Shown here piece by piece: positions 46,224 to 59,159 of a stretch of 64,000 nucleotides of DNA. The notes beneath the pieces were generated by a model, which was given only the letters and a program-made list of their open reading frames with translations, searched no databases and was not told the origin of the DNA. The translations under genes and the position numbers were made by a program. Each line of letters begins with the position of its first letter. The stretch's first letter is position 1. The stretch comes from Pyrocephalus nanus (lineage: Eukaryota; Chordata; Aves; Passeriformes; Tyrannidae), in assembly GCA_038380795.1 (NCBI GenBank), contig CM076269.1, forward strand, positions 6,076,001 through 6,140,000, in the 5' to 3' direction.

Positions 46224-46487
46224 GAGGAGCATTTTGCCAGTAAAAGTAACATGAAAAAAATCTAAAGAAGCTAGAAAATATAAAGTTTAAATATGAAAAT
46301 AGATTTTAGGCGGACTGTCCAAAATTTGCACTTGCTTTCTGACGTGCAACCTTATGCCCACTGGATGTTTTATAATGCTCTACAGTAAGAAATAAAAGGA
46401 GATATTTTGATTTGTGCCACAGTGTCTGGAACTAAAATCTCAAGTAACAGCCCTGATCATTTACACTGCATTTTTTTTTAAATCCAT

Positions 46488-46710
46488 GGATCACAAAGCA
46501 TTTTAACGTTCCTAACTAACACCACGTGCATCAACACAGAGTAGCAAAACTTGCCTCTGATGTAGGCGGTATTATTCCCATCAGACAGGTGAGTAAACAA
46601 AGTCACAAAGAATTAAGTGTTAGGGTCCGAAAGGAAGTCTGTGGCTGAGCTGGGAACAGAACCTGTCCCTTGATACAATCCTCTTCCTTAACCGCAGGGT
46701 AATCCTTCCC
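46488..46710 (-). repeat. MIR/CORE-SINE-like element, antisense
   Basis: In order on plus: TCACAAAGCATTTTAAC, GTAGGCGGTATTATTCCCAT, CAGACAGGTGAGTAAACAAAG, CACAAAGAATTAAGTG, GTGGCTGAGCTGGGAACAGAACC, then CTCTTCCTTAACC. These track the antisense MIR-type consensus: GTAGGTATTATTATCCCCAT, ACAGATGAGGAAACTGAG, CACAGAGAGGTTAAGTG, GTGGCAGAGCTGGGA..GAACC and CTCTTAACCACT. The block order is complete and spans most of the SINE, making this the best-preserved MIR-like copy in the window. Confidence 0.8.
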
Positions 46711-48317
46711 TGACCTGTGCATGCAACAGTAGATCACAACTGGGATGTTTTTTCCTATCCAAAACATGAGGGTTTTCAATTCTTCCTCTTCTCCCACATC
46801 TCCCCACGATGGCAAGCTGAGCCCCTTCCTTCAACAGGCAACTGTCTTGTGGCACATGGTTAAAGCCTGACAGGGTGAAAAGGGAAACCAAGCACAACTG
46901 TTCCAAGGTTAGGTGGCTTATATAGGGCAGAGAACAGCTGGATTTCTTCCCTGAGAACAGTTTTTCACCCACTGGCCTGCACAGAGCTGACTGTCCCAGG
47001 ACAGACAAATTTAGACAGTGCCTTGCTCCAATAGGAATCTTAATTTTCTACAATGGTATGGCTCTGTAACATGCATGGAAAATACACCAAGTGTCTAACC
47101 CTGGCACAGAAAGGCCTTTCAGGCTTTCTGCAGCCTTAAGAACAGCAGCATGAGGTGCCCCTCCAGCCTATGTGTGACACCTCCTTTTAGCTGCCACAGC
47201 TTCAACTATGGAAAGTGCAGGAAGCATCTGTGACACCAAAGCACATGGAAATAGAGTTCCAAGCCTTTGATCACTGATGAAGTTCTTAGTCAGCCTCTGT
47301 TTTGACTGCAGATTACCCAAAGAACAAGACCCATCCTATTACTGTTGGCAGTCGCTGTGCATGGTTGTGATCCACACATCCCATTTCAGATTCTGGTCTT
47401 TTCCTTCCCGTCACTCCAACCTCCAAAGCAACTGGACCCACTGTAAGAAGAAACTCTACATCAAATGCTCTCAAAGTTTCAAGCACAACACAGGGAGAGG
47501 AAAGACCAGTCCTGCCTACCTGGCCACAGGACAGCTTTTGAGTACAGAGCTGCCTCCATGCTTCTCTGGAGACTCCCTGCTTCCTCTGAGCTTTTCCCAA
47601 CCAGAGGCACTGGGGCCTTGACAATATTAAGAAGGGGATGCTAACACCAGGACACCACTGTCAGCACGAGGGAGATGGAAGGATGGAGGCTTTCAGCCCC
47701 CAAGCACAGCCATGCCTGAATCCAGCTGTACTACACAAGCGGATTCTCAAGCTGAGACAAGTCATCACTGGCAGATATAGGGCACTGGATTTACAAGGAT
47801 AAGTGATTTGATCCGTTACGACAAACCTTTGTGTTCTTTGGCAAATCTTGTGAAAAGACTTCTCTGAAAAAAATATCGTAATAAATGTGGGTATTAAAAA
47901 ACAAACCCCAGTAAACTGTACTTAAGAGCAATTCTCAGCTACGAAGCTCACTCATCCCTCAGATTACTGGGAGATTTAAGGAAGTGAAACAGTTGTTATC
48001 ACTTGGTCTGTGGGATTTTGTTGGCTTTTGCAGGCTGATCGCTGTATTTAAGGTAGAGCTGCTGTGTCAGACTCCCTGTGGGCCAAGAACAATATATTCC
48101 AATTATTGACATCCCAAATGTATCTTTTTTGAGGGATAGGATATTTCTACAAGTTTCCAAGAGAGAAGAGGCTCAGTACCCTCAAGAGCTTAGCAAATTT
48201 GGCAGGCACTGCACTGCAAAGACATGTCAGGATGGAAGTGACTTGAAGATGTGATCTCCTTGCCCACACTCTCCCCACACGGTGGGGATATAAGTACCAC
48301 CCATCCCAAGTCAGAGT
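46711..48317. other. Gene-free stretch, nothing seen
   Basis: Unique sequence with no recognised exon or repeat. Opposite-strand frames at 47277-47624 overlap each other and are unassigned. Confidence 0.55.
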
Positions 48318-48435
48318 GTACCTCAGTAAACAAAATGTGGAAGAGCTGAAGTGACTTCCCCTGGTTCAGCCAGGGCAAGGACAATGATGAACCACTGCTG
48401 AAATGGTGCAATCCCAAGCCAGCACTTGTTCCAGC
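48318..48435 (-). repeat. MIR-like SINE fragment, antisense
   Basis: CCTCAGTAAACAAAATGTGGAAGAGCTGAAGTGACTTCCCCTGGTTCAG has the layout of antisense MIR (ACAGATGAGGAAACTGAG, then AAGTGACTTGCCCAAGGTCACACAG). It is followed by a GGGCAAGGACAATGATGAACC segment where MIR has the GGCAGAGC..GAACC block. Divergence is high, so the call is moderate. Confidence 0.5.
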
Positions 48436-50757
48436 TGACCCACAGGGCTATTACATAGGAAGCAAGGTCCTCCTTGTTTCAGTGTTGGGCTGTCTGAAAA
48501 AAATCCCAAGGTTCTGTCACAAAAATCAAACTTATTTAACTGAGCTCACTGCCATTTTGCACTGAACCTCAAATCAGCAGAAACTCATTTTTATAAGGTT
48601 TGAGGAACGTTTTTTTATTATTCTTTCTCTTCCCTCAGCATGGATTGTACTTTTTTCTTCTACAGATATTTTTATCTTAACTTTTTCTGAGGGCCAGCTT
48701 GTTCACATTCCCCACATATTTATTAAGCTTACAGAAAGATTCTCAGTTTCTTGGATGCATATACATTCTGAGTTGTCTTAGAGCATAACCAGCAGATCTT
48801 TTAGCTGTAACTCATTAGGTTTTGTGTACTCTCCACCTCTTTGGAAGTCTTCTTTCCAAACTGGAGCATTATTCCTAATGGTTCTAAAAACTGTCACTGA
48901 TAACAAAACAGCTTCTAATTTTGTCCTGGTTTAGAAGCTATGGTTCAACAACTGGCTTGCCTAACAGGCTCCTTAAAACCACTGCTCTTCCTCAGTGCTT
49001 AACAGCTGGCAGTGACCTTTCCTCTTAATGCACAAACATCAAGCACCAAAATAATTCAGAAAACAAACATCAGCCCCAGACTCAACCTGGTAATGCCCAG
49101 AAGCTCTTGAAATACGTCTCAGAACACGAAGCCAAGCCAAATATTGGGTTCCCCATCCCAGACATGCTTTTAAATTGTACAGAACAAAAGCCTTTAATTT
49201 ATATTTGAGTTTAAAATTCTAAGAGCAACAATAAATTAGGCAAATAAACCTGTTGCCCAGGATCAAAAAAGCCCTGGGAGTGCCTAACTGGGAACATGAC
49301 CGGCAGTTAATCTTCTAATGATCAGTGGAAAATAGAGCACTGACATAACCCCCTCTCAGACAAAGCTTTCTTTAGCTTCTTTTCTTCTACCATTTTTTTT
49401 TTCTTAGCCAAATCTCTTTCTGAGCCTCATTTTCTCATGGTGTGAGGTCAGTCCAGCTCTGCTCCTCACACTGAGCCACCTCTGAACCCCCAGTTCGCCT
49501 TCAGCACAAGGCTTTGGATGAACCTCCTGCCCCTTGTGGACACCCAGCTGAGCACGATTCCCAGCTGTGCTCACACACAGGAGGAGGAAAACAAAGCACG
49601 AGATGAAGAGCTTCTTTTGTAGATCTTTGTTTTTCTAGTTTCCCTCAGCATGTGTGTTTCTGTGTGTACATATGCAATCAAGCTGTAACTGTCATTAACT
49701 GACTTCTGAATTTCATATTCAAAGCTAAAACCTGGCAGAGCCGGACATACCTTAGGGATATGAAAGAAGGAATGCTGACAGAACCTGTATATTTGAAGCA
49801 ACCCACCTAGGGTTGCCACAAATCTACCTTGCAGGCTATTTCTTAAATGTACCATGAGCAAACCTTGAGTCAAGATTATACTTTTACTCACATACCTGTG
49901 ATGACATAACCTCTTAAAAGCAGAGTACACCAATACCTTCTCCTGCCTACATGTCCATATTCACAGTTTTTTTGGGTTAACAAACTATTGATAAATATCT
50001 CTCCTCTGTCTCCAACCATTAGTGCAATGGTATTACCTACACCTCTCCATTTCTAACATAGGAGCTTAAAAAAACCCAGACAGACATAATTCCAGAAGCC
50101 ACACATCATTCCTGCATATATGAAGCAGAGTTTAACTCAAATCTCCTCCTCTCTATGTAATAACTTTCTGCCTTGGATTTTTATTTGGGTAATCCAATGC
50201 TGTGGATTACACATGGGAGTTTATACCCAGACTTGAGAAGAGACACAGAAATACGTGGCCTTGCAAGCTCTTCCCCCATGGTGTGAGATGGACGAGGTGA
50301 GGATAAGAGCATGAAACCAACCCATAACGAGAACACACAAACCCTTGTCCTGAAAGGAACAGCTGGGTCAGCTGGCTGCCCATTTTGAGGAATATTCTGT
50401 TTCCTTCACAACTTCTGTCCTGCCCAACTTAGAGGCTTTACATCAAGCCACGACTGGGTCTCATTGCAGTCCCTCATAATGCCATAAAGGAACAGCACCA
50501 TCATTAGAAGACAGCAGTTCATGTGCTTCATGAGTATCTCCACACATGACCTGGTGGGATAGGACATGTCACAGGTCAACCAGTCAAGTGCAGGGAAGAC
50601 CAAAACATCGCCCTGCAGTGTTGGCTATTCTCTGCCTTATGCCTCTCATGAGTATCTGAATTAGAGCATCCCTGCAGGAGCTCTAAGCAGTGACAAGTCC
50701 CTCAAAGAACCCAGGCAGCTGCAGATCATAGAAATTACAGTCTCTGACTGACTAAAG
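48436..50757. other. Gene-free stretch, nothing seen
   Basis: Unique sequence. No repeat, RNA gene or exon was recognised. Confidence 0.55.
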
Positions 50758-50823
50758 AATTGGTTCTTGCTGTCCCAAGCCCCAGGTTAAAGCCCTAAGC
50801 ACTACACCATTCTTTCCCTCTGG
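50758..50823 (-). repeat. MIR-like SINE fragment, antisense, 5' end
   Basis: Its reverse complement reads GGTGTAGTGCTTAGGGCTTTAACCTGGGGCTTGGGA. This parallels the MIR 5' region (TAGTGGTTAGAGC, then a GGGACTGGGA-type segment). It is a short, diverged copy. Confidence 0.45.
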
Positions 50824-51111
50824 CATGCCTGCTTTTCAGCTAGCTGGAAAGAAGGGGATTTTTGTCCTGCACAACTCCAAGAAGCCCCTCTGAGCCCTCA
50901 CTCCACCTTCCCCATGTGTAGTCAGTGTACTCAAGCCTTACAGGTCGGCTCCTGAATTTGGCCCTTTATGAATAGATCACTATGCTGGCTGCTCCCAGAT
51001 GTACACAGCCAGTTGTATGTGGGGGAGAATCATAAGCAAGGGCAGGAATGCTTGTCTGGCAGCCTTTCCCAGCCTCCAAGTGTCTGCTGACTTCTCTCTT
51101 TCTTTTTTCTC
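50824..51111. other. Unique spacer
   Basis: Nothing was recognised apart from a pyrimidine-rich lead-in to the T tract from about 51091. Confidence 0.5.
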
Positions 51112-51126
51112 TTTTTTTTTTTTTTT
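51112..51126. repeat. T15 homopolymer
   Basis: Fifteen T at the end of a T/C-rich stretch that begins near 51091. Confidence 0.9.
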
Positions 51127-51445
51127 AATTCTCTGTCACCTAATTTTTAAGCTGGGTTTTGATCTTCTCTGCCAGCATAAATCAGAGGCTCCAGGTTGAC
51201 ATCAAGGGGGTATGTGAATGCTTCAGGGTGCTGTGTCTATCTGGACATCTTGGAGCAGATGGGAGTTGGCATAGGTGACCACACATTTCAACCTACTGTC
51301 TTACCCCTCTGGGTAAGCTGGGGCCTGCTTGGTGTCTGTTTAGTCAGCAGCCAACTGAGAGAAGACAGGTCACTCCTGAAGAAAAGAAACAGCTAAGAAG
51401 TCCTGCTATTTATATACAACCTTCATGCTCTCACCCACTCTTTCC

Positions 51446-51473
51446 ATATATATATATATATATATATATATAT
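51446..51473. repeat. (AT)14 microsatellite
   Basis: Twenty-eight bases of perfect AT dinucleotide, likely polymorphic in length. Confidence 0.95.
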
Positions 51474-51489
51474 CATATCTTGCTTCTGC

Positions 51490-51745
51490 AATTAAAACAC
51501 ATTACTTAAGGAGAATATAATATTTCAAGCCGAAGAGTAAATTGGAAAGCTGTGCTTTTCATTTCTATGAGTTAAACACACAAGGGAGAGCTGGAATGGC
51601 AGTTGCAATTAGACTACCCATTAGGATGCATTAGATGACATTAACCCAAGACCTCTTCGGTCCACCGCAAAGCTGTCGGGCTGCAAGGCAGTTTAAGAGC
51701 AACCTGGAGCTTTGAAGTGACACTCAAGTTCAGAGCAAACACTGA
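51490..51745. promoter_or_regulatory. Candidate enhancer-like element
   Basis: Complex sequence with GCAATTAAAACAC, CATTACTTAAGG, TTGCAATTAGAC, CCCATTAGGATGCATTAG and ACATTAACCC. Homeodomain-type cores recur without simple repetition, and CpGs are retained (AGCCGAAG, CTTCGGTCCACCGC, TGTCGGG). It begins just after the AT microsatellite. Conservation was not tested. Confidence 0.33.
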
Positions 51746-54155
51746 AAAGGATTTTTTTTCCTCTCCGTGACATGGCACACGATCAGTGTTGCTGCTTCCA
51801 GACTATAGGGGCTTGGCACTTCTTTAAAAGCCTTTAGAAGGTTGAAATCAAATGCTGCAGCAACCCTTTCACTTCAACAGAAAAGTATTCCAGAAATGCT
51901 CTTCCAGCAAGCACAGCCAGACAAGGGTGTGACCAATCAGACACCATTCCCAAATACTGCTTATTCATCTTTCCCATGCGTGGTCGTTGAGATTGGAAAT
52001 TATCCATCTTCCTGGTAAAGAAAGAAACAAAAATATACTGAGGCATCAAGCCACTGAAGTGCTACAGAAGCACTACTGCTTTTGCAATATCTACCATGGC
52101 TGCTTATCTAGGCTGTGATCTCTCTCCCGAGATCCAGCTTCACGAGTCGCCAAAGGCAGGCCATGAAACACCATTCAAATATTAAAAGACTCATAGGAAG
52201 CTTGAAATGAATTTAAACGGCAGAGTGCCTGCAACTCCGAGTACCTCCTGAGATTTCACTCACATAATAACTGAATTATTAACTAAAAAAAGAGCAGTGT
52301 GTGGAAAAATGAAGCCACTTGCTTGTATGTGGCTAGAGTCCTACAGGGATTAAGAAGACATTTAAAAAATACCAACTTTTTTCCAAGCGTCTCCTTAGTT
52401 ATGAGAAGAGACTTGCCAATTGGAGATCATGAATGCTTTAAGGGAAAACAATCATTCACAACTAGATGCACTGCTGAGATGTGTTTGAAGTCCCAGAGAC
52501 CCAACCCAGCCTCGCTTCCATCAAACTACCTGATCCTCTTGAAATCACCAGCAAGCTCCTGTTTGTAAAGCTGCAGAAAATCAGTCATAGCCTTTCACAA
52601 AAATGCTGAGTTGTCCATGTCAAGAAAATTATAGAAAGTCAGGCTATGGGCAGGAGGGGGAGAGGGTTAGAAAAAGAGAGCATTGTTTATGGAACATGAA
52701 AAGCTCCAGCGACACAATATATGGAATTCGGAGGGAAACAGGCCCTCCTTTCTTTCTGTACAATTCAAATAATTCCAATGGCAGACTGGATATTCCCCAA
52801 AACGAGTTAGAAAAGCACAGGGCTGTCAAAGCAATTTAGAAAGGGAAAGTTGAAGTAAACATGGTGACTTTTTTTTTTTTAAGCCTTAACGCTTGGAAGA
52901 CCTGAATGTTCCCCTACACAGAGTAGGTTTGCCATAGAATAGAAAGAAGCAGTAGGTGGACATGCAGCCAGTGCAAGGAGACTGCATGGGCATTTAAGGA
53001 AAACATGTGGAAGTACCCCTAGAAACAGTCTCAAGCATAATACTCAACATGCACACATAACCAACACTTTCTAGGGGGTTTTAGGTTCTGATTAAGACCA
53101 AAAATCCTTATGAAGTCCCACTGCTGACTTGGTGTTGTCTTCTTCTGTAAGGAGACTCTCCTATTCACTTGAGATGTTTTGAAAACCAGTAAAGCAGACA
53201 GACAGTTTTTACTGCTTTCATATTTATATGTTCCTGAAGATGGGGATTTATCATTAAGAGCACAACACTGAATTCATACTTTCCATAACTCTTTCTTGCT
53301 ACTGTTTTACCTCCTTACTCCAGCTAAGTAGGAACTAACCCCTGAATTTGAGGGACTCTTTGGAACTTCTGACTAATTTCAGGCAAAGCCTCTTTGAGCC
53401 TCATGCAAAGAGGACTATTCTCCGTTGTTATGGAAAGATGGTTTCCAACATTTTGCATGATTCAGTTTTCACTAAGAAAAGGAAAGGTAACACAAATGAC
53501 AAATAGGTCTTTACTACTTCCATTTCCCTCCCCGTCCTTGTGATTTATATGTATATACATAAAATTGTGATTTGATTATGATATGATATAATCTTGAATA
53601 ATTGGATCTAAACACACAAGACTTATGAAATCACAAGGCCTCTATTCAGCTGGATCTAGAGCAATTACATCCACTAAAACTGCTCGGTTATATACTTTAT
53701 TCCTCTAAGGGCTTCTGTTCTTTAAAATACCATTTTCATGGAAGAGTTTGCATCAAACACAAGAAAAGCTGCACACTTTGCCAGTTCAGGGAGATAGTGG
53801 ATTCGAGGTCTTGCTCACTTGCCATTAGAAAGACTTACTGCCTGGTAAGCAATCTCACCAGGACTCACTTGTTTAAATTATCTACATTAATGGATGACCT
53901 GAAACCTAAAGAAGTCAGTCTGGCTTTCTCTTGCATAAGCTGACTGTCTAATTCACTCTGGACTTGTGTGTTTGAAGGGAATGGGGCTTGCTTTTTTGTT
54001 TTCCTGACACTGACTGGTGCGGTTTTGACTGAGAAACTAAGAATCCCAGAGACAAACTGCATCCATGCAGTCTGAGCCGCCTGCTTTTTTTACTACAGCG
54101 TGGAGTGTAAACTGGGAAATCTAGGAACTAACCAACAACTTTTTTATCTTGAAAT
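51746..54155. other. Gene-free stretch, nothing firm
   Basis: Unique sequence with a T12 run at 52869-52880. No repeat or exon was recognised. Confidence 0.55.
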
Positions 54156-54159
54156 AGAA

Positions 54160-54545
54160 AATTTCCTTCGATTGTTTTAATTACACTCAGGCAGACAACA
54201 TGTTGCTGTTGGGTTTGGGGGGGTAATCCCCCTTTAGAGCAGATTTGCCTAATTGTTTCCATCAGAGGAGAACTTGAAAATATTTTCTAGCTTTTAATTA
54301 GCAGGTTGGCAGCCTCCCTCGTAACTCTTTCACAAATGACTTTGGATGTTGAGGCTTAGTGTAAATCAATTTGACGTGACGGCTCTGTAAGAGCTCCTGA
54401 CAGCCACGAGGTGTCTCTACGAACTGTCCCAGAAAGGGTGTGAGTCGTGGTTAACTGACAAGACAAAACTGAAATTCAATCCCCTCAAGAAGCCTGTTTG
54501 TTTGCCTGCAGTTGTAAAACTTTTACTTTAATAAATGACTCTTAA
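54160..54545. promoter_or_regulatory. Candidate enhancer with a K50-type TAATCC site
   Basis: Complex, repeat-free block with TTTTAATTACAC, CTAATTGTTTCC, GCTTTTAATTAGC, TCAATTTGACGTGACGG and CTTTAATAAATG. At 54217-54232 a G7-TAAT-C5 hairpin contains TAATCC, the core bound by OTX/PITX/GSC-class homeodomains. The density of different homeodomain cores makes this one of the best enhancer candidates here. It remains an inference. Confidence 0.35.
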
Positions 54546-57500
54546 AAGAGAGAGCATGATCTTGTCTATCAAGTAACCGAGCAGTACTCTTACCAAAGAA
54601 AATATATTTACAGAGTCAAAGAATGGTAAAACAAGGGACTACATCTGGAAGCAGTAAAGGAAAACCTTAAATATGTTAGGAAAAAGTTCCAACAGTGGAA
54701 GTCACTTAGACAAAGGAATACGTTGCTAGTTGAGAATGCATGAGGCAACGCTAGAAAGAGGTGCTTCAGAGATGAATTTTGAATTTTATCATAACAACAC
54801 TATTTGGCTATGTCATCAAGAGCACTAAAACCCATGCTGATTCTCAGAACTTGAAATCTCATAATCCGAAACCTACATCTGCATTTGGGCAGCAGCAAAG
54901 CACACAGCAAATGCTTTCTGCACAGAGCAAGTGATTAGGACCTAGAATACTGCTGAAATACAGCAAACTCAACCTATGGCAGGGAGAGGTCATTGTCCCG
55001 ATAGTCACTGTGCCCAAGGAATTAGCCAACATGGACTCCACTGACTAAACTCTCTTAAACCTTACTCTGCACTTCCCAGTCAATCAGAAATAGGTATCAC
55101 TGAAACAGGATGGGGAACAGATACAGAAATTGCTTTAGAACCAAACAGCAAAGCCAAACAAGAATTACAAGCAGGAGGCTAAACTTTTGACCCAAAAGGC
55201 AGCTTAGTGATAGAAAGAAGACACTCTTAGAACAACAGAAAAGATGAACCCTCAAAGTACAAACCATGATTACCTCTTCAGTCTGTGTCTCTTCAAGTGA
55301 AGGGGTAAGTAGGTTGTCTGTGGTCAAAGGGTAAAGATGAGATCTGGGACATCTGAGCTACAAAGAATTAAGTTCTGGAGCTACAAGAGATGCAAGATCT
55401 ATATTTACACTACTGGCCTATGTGGCTTCCTTTTATTTCTGAAATGAACTTCAAGCTACGACAGTCTAAGAGAGACCTCCTTGATGAAATGTTGAGGTGA
55501 AACAGCCATGTCCTGCCTCCCACGGTCATTCAAATCTACTTCAAGAACAGTAGCTGTGCACAGCATGACACTACTAATGTGAGCGGAGATCTGACCCACT
55601 GGAAATCAGAAGAAATTACACATTGAGTTTCCTATGGGCAAGAATAACTCGAAAGCTGTAAGCATAACTTTCCTGATGTCTGTAAAGAATATATTCTGTA
55701 GAGGTAAGGTCACCCTATCTCAAACCAGTCAGGACTCCTGGAGCTGTATAAGAGAGCTCCCACCAAGGAGGCACCTGAGGACTTTCTCCTCTGTTAACAT
55801 ATTCATCCAAACCTGCTACAAGATTTCAATCTCTGTTGCTTTCCACAGTTCAGCAGGGAACAATTGTATCTCAACAAAAAAAGTTAAAAATTCAGCCTAT
55901 CTTTAATGTCTTATTATGAACTAACAACACAAAAATGTCCATTTGAGTCAGTCACCAGATTGTTCTTTTGCTGATGAGACTCCTGGGTTTTCACTTTAAA
56001 TTTGAAATTGAGACATTTCAAGGAATATTTTTTTCCCTCAAACAGAAAAAAACTACATGAGCACTGTTTCTGTTAAAAAAAAAAAAAAAGGCATTTTCCA
56101 AAAATAAATAGCTCTAATATCTTGCCCATCTTGCACACAGAGAACTGAAACACAAAGAGCCACGTCAGGATTGTCTCTGAGGCTCCAAACAAGTCTTGCC
56201 TCCTGCTAATGGAGCTCACTTGCAAGCACAGCCCTTGATAAGCCTGGAGTAATGCTTGTAGAGCTCGTGGGATCCAGCTGGCCGAGCATGCCTCATGGAT
56301 CATGTAAGGTATATCCTACACATGGAAAACGAGCAGGAGAAGCAAAGTCATGGGCTACTGCTATTTCAGAGCCTCAAAAACCCACCAAGTCTTTGTCTCA
56401 TCCCACAACATTTTTGGACACCTAAAATTTAATTTTTCTGAACTCTTCATATTGCAGGGCTACATCCAGCTGCAGAGCAGCCACAGGAGGTGACAGGAGT
56501 CTGGCATAACTGTCCCTGTTTTCTATTCCCTCTGCCTTGCATCCCACTCCTACACCTTGAATTGTCACTCAAGTCCTTGCCTTGAGCTTGCAGCTCCCCA
56601 CTGCAGCAGACTCCAGTCACAAGGCTCCTCCTGTGCTGTAGGTGGACCGGAGGCCCTGTGGGATGAGTAGACACCAGCACTGTGTCAGGCACAGGTAACA
56701 GCCCAAAAGGAGCCACAGAGCCTTGGTGGGGCTCACTGGACACACCAAATGCCAGCCTTCCTGTTGAGCTGAAGGCTCCCAAGAGAGGGCTAAGGTTTGA
56801 AGCAAGCAATTGAGAGTCAATGGCACCTCTTACACTTGTACAAGCTGAGGTAACCCAAGTTACCTTAAAATAACCTCATTCACTCCAATCCTCTGTGTTT
56901 TACGCTTGGACAACCCTTTGCTCTTCTTCAAGTGCCATGAATTAAACCACAAATGCACAAGGCTCATGGGGACCAACACTGCTCCCCTCTCAAACCAGTG
57001 GTCCTGTTCAGGGTTGCTTGCCAAACTGGAGGATGAACCCTGTCAACCCTGAGGCAAACAAGCTCTTGTGAAGACCAAGGACATATTCTTCCATTGATCC
57101 CAAATGTGGCAGGGAATTCAAAGGGCTTCAGACAAGAAGAAAGGCACGTTTGCTGAAATAAAACCAGTATTTTTACTGCCTTGATAAGCACGATGGATGA
57201 TAAAAGGTCTTGGAAGGCATTTACTCTACTTCACACTGGAGTGCTGAGAAAGCCAGCATGGCAAGAGACTATAACCCTGTAAACATATGTTGTGTATTAG
57301 ATTCTGATCTGGCAGCTTGCCTTAATTTTGTTTTTTTAAGGCTCAAGCGAGTTCCAAATACACTTCCATGTTTGTGTTCCAGCAAACGAGCAAAAGGCAG
57401 AATGCTTGAGCGACGGGGACGTAGGAATGCACTGGACTATAAATTAGCAGGGGGGGAAAAAAAAAGAAGCCTCCATTAGTGTTGGCACATCAGGCAGAAG

Positions 57501-57739
57501 ATGACAAAAATATCAGCAAATTCTTTTTTCTATTCTTTTCTCCCAGCTTTCTGTTTTTCCAGTGTGCGCTTCACAGCTCCTGAGAACCATTTTAGTCTCC
57601 TCTACTTGAACCACAGACAGAACTGATAAGAGAATACCTTTCCAGACAGTTTTTTCCCCCAACTCCCCACCAAAAAAAGCATCCCACAGAGAATCCTCTC
57701 AATAGCTATTAGTCTGGGTCCCTGTAGGTGCAGACGAAG
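54546..57739. other. Gene-free stretch, nothing firm
   Basis: Unique sequence with an A15 run at 56075-56089. Overlapping minus-strand frames at 56447-56826 are unassigned. No repeat was recognised. Confidence 0.55.
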
Positions 57740-58000
57740 AAATTCTTTCGAGAAGCGTCTCAGACTGCTCAGGATGGAGAGTTCCGGCTCGTATAAACAA
57801 ACACTGTTATAAGAGGCAGAGTTGATATGGATTTATGCAAGGAATGTATAGACTGAATAAGCAATTTGATAATTAATGGAGTTGACAGGCACTTTCTAAT
57901 AGTACTCAAGTATGTGCAGACTGAATGGTTTCATATACAAGCTGAACCAAAGACAGTATTAATTTTTAACCCATTTGATACCTAATCACTCAGATGAAGG
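57740..58000. promoter_or_regulatory. Candidate enhancer-like element
   Basis: Complex sequence containing CTCGTATAAACAAACAC (forkhead-like GTAAACA variant), GGATTTATGCAAGG, TTTGATAATTAATGG and GTATTAATTTTTAACC. No repeat is visible and there is no long open frame. This is a texture-based call only. Confidence 0.32.
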
Positions 58001-59159
58001 AAACACATGCATTTTTTTCCTCTTGGGTATTAATTTTGACCTCCGAAAGCCTGACTATTGGGAAATAAATCCTTTGCACTTACTACTATTGCAGACAGCA
58101 GACCCACAGATGTCTTACACAGGATGATTTTTTTCTTAAAGATCATTTGGAGAATGAACTTTTGATTACTTTCTAGGCATTGATCACTTCTTTTATGTCC
58201 CACAGCTTAAATGCAGCAGTTTTGCTCTTAACAAAGAACTGAGAGCTTAGTTGCTTGAGTTCAGGGAGTTTCCTGAAGAGACCCTCTTGGCTAAAAGGAA
58301 ATTTCTTTTATTGCTGGCTTCCAAGCAAGCCAAACCACTACTTCTACAAGCCCAGCTGCAGAAAGTAAAGATGCTTAGAAAGGTCTTGAGCAAAGTATTG
58401 TCCCACCTGGCAGGAGATGACGGTAATTTATTGTGCATGGAAGATATTGTGACATATTGAACTGCACGGGGAGAAAGGAGCAGTAATATAACTGTTCCCA
58501 CACAGGAATGAGATACTCAATGTTTTCTCAGTCTGGAGCAGGTTCAGAGATGATGCCTCGATCTGCTTCACAGCGTCACCCCTCTTACGATCAGGAAACA
58601 GCATTTAATACACTGGTTTATGGCCTCATACCCTAAACAACAGAATAATCTTCTAAAGGTTGTGCCCACAGAAACCACCTGTGGATACAAAATTCAGTCT
58701 GTCCTTCCTTACCCATACCCTTCCCCTCCTTTAGTGACAAAATCAAAAGCAAGACCAAGACAACCATTTTCTAGGGCCTCCATAAAGACATTGAGGGATC
58801 AGAAGGGGCTATATGGAAGCACGTTGTCTCCAGTCATACTCAAGCTGTAGGTAAGTGGAAAATACCTACTGAATGACCCCAGTTCTCCAGCAAGAGGTAG
58901 GTAAATAGCCATATGGAGTTAGAGTTGAGGCGCTTCAGGCCCATTATTCTGTCCAGCTCAAAAGCAGACCCCTCGAAAAGAATATACTAAATACACCTCC
59001 TGCTAAAAGTCTTGTAGAAAGGGCACAATTCTGCCAGCTGGGAACCCAGCAGCAAGACAACTTGCTACAACTGCTCCAACATCTAATGACACACTGCTGC
59101 CTTCTAAGTGAACCCCCACTCCAACTCCAGCTGCAGCTGCCTTTGAAGAAAGGTGCAGT
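58001..59159. other. Gene-free stretch, nothing seen
   Basis: Unique sequence. Opposite-strand frames at 58247-58501 are shadows of each other and of no known family. Confidence 0.55.

Noticed and set aside
54610..54640. ACAGAGTCAAAGAATGG as a reverse-strand CR1 octamer tail
   Set aside because: It differs from the expected ACAGAATCACAGAATGG and no CR1 body follows.
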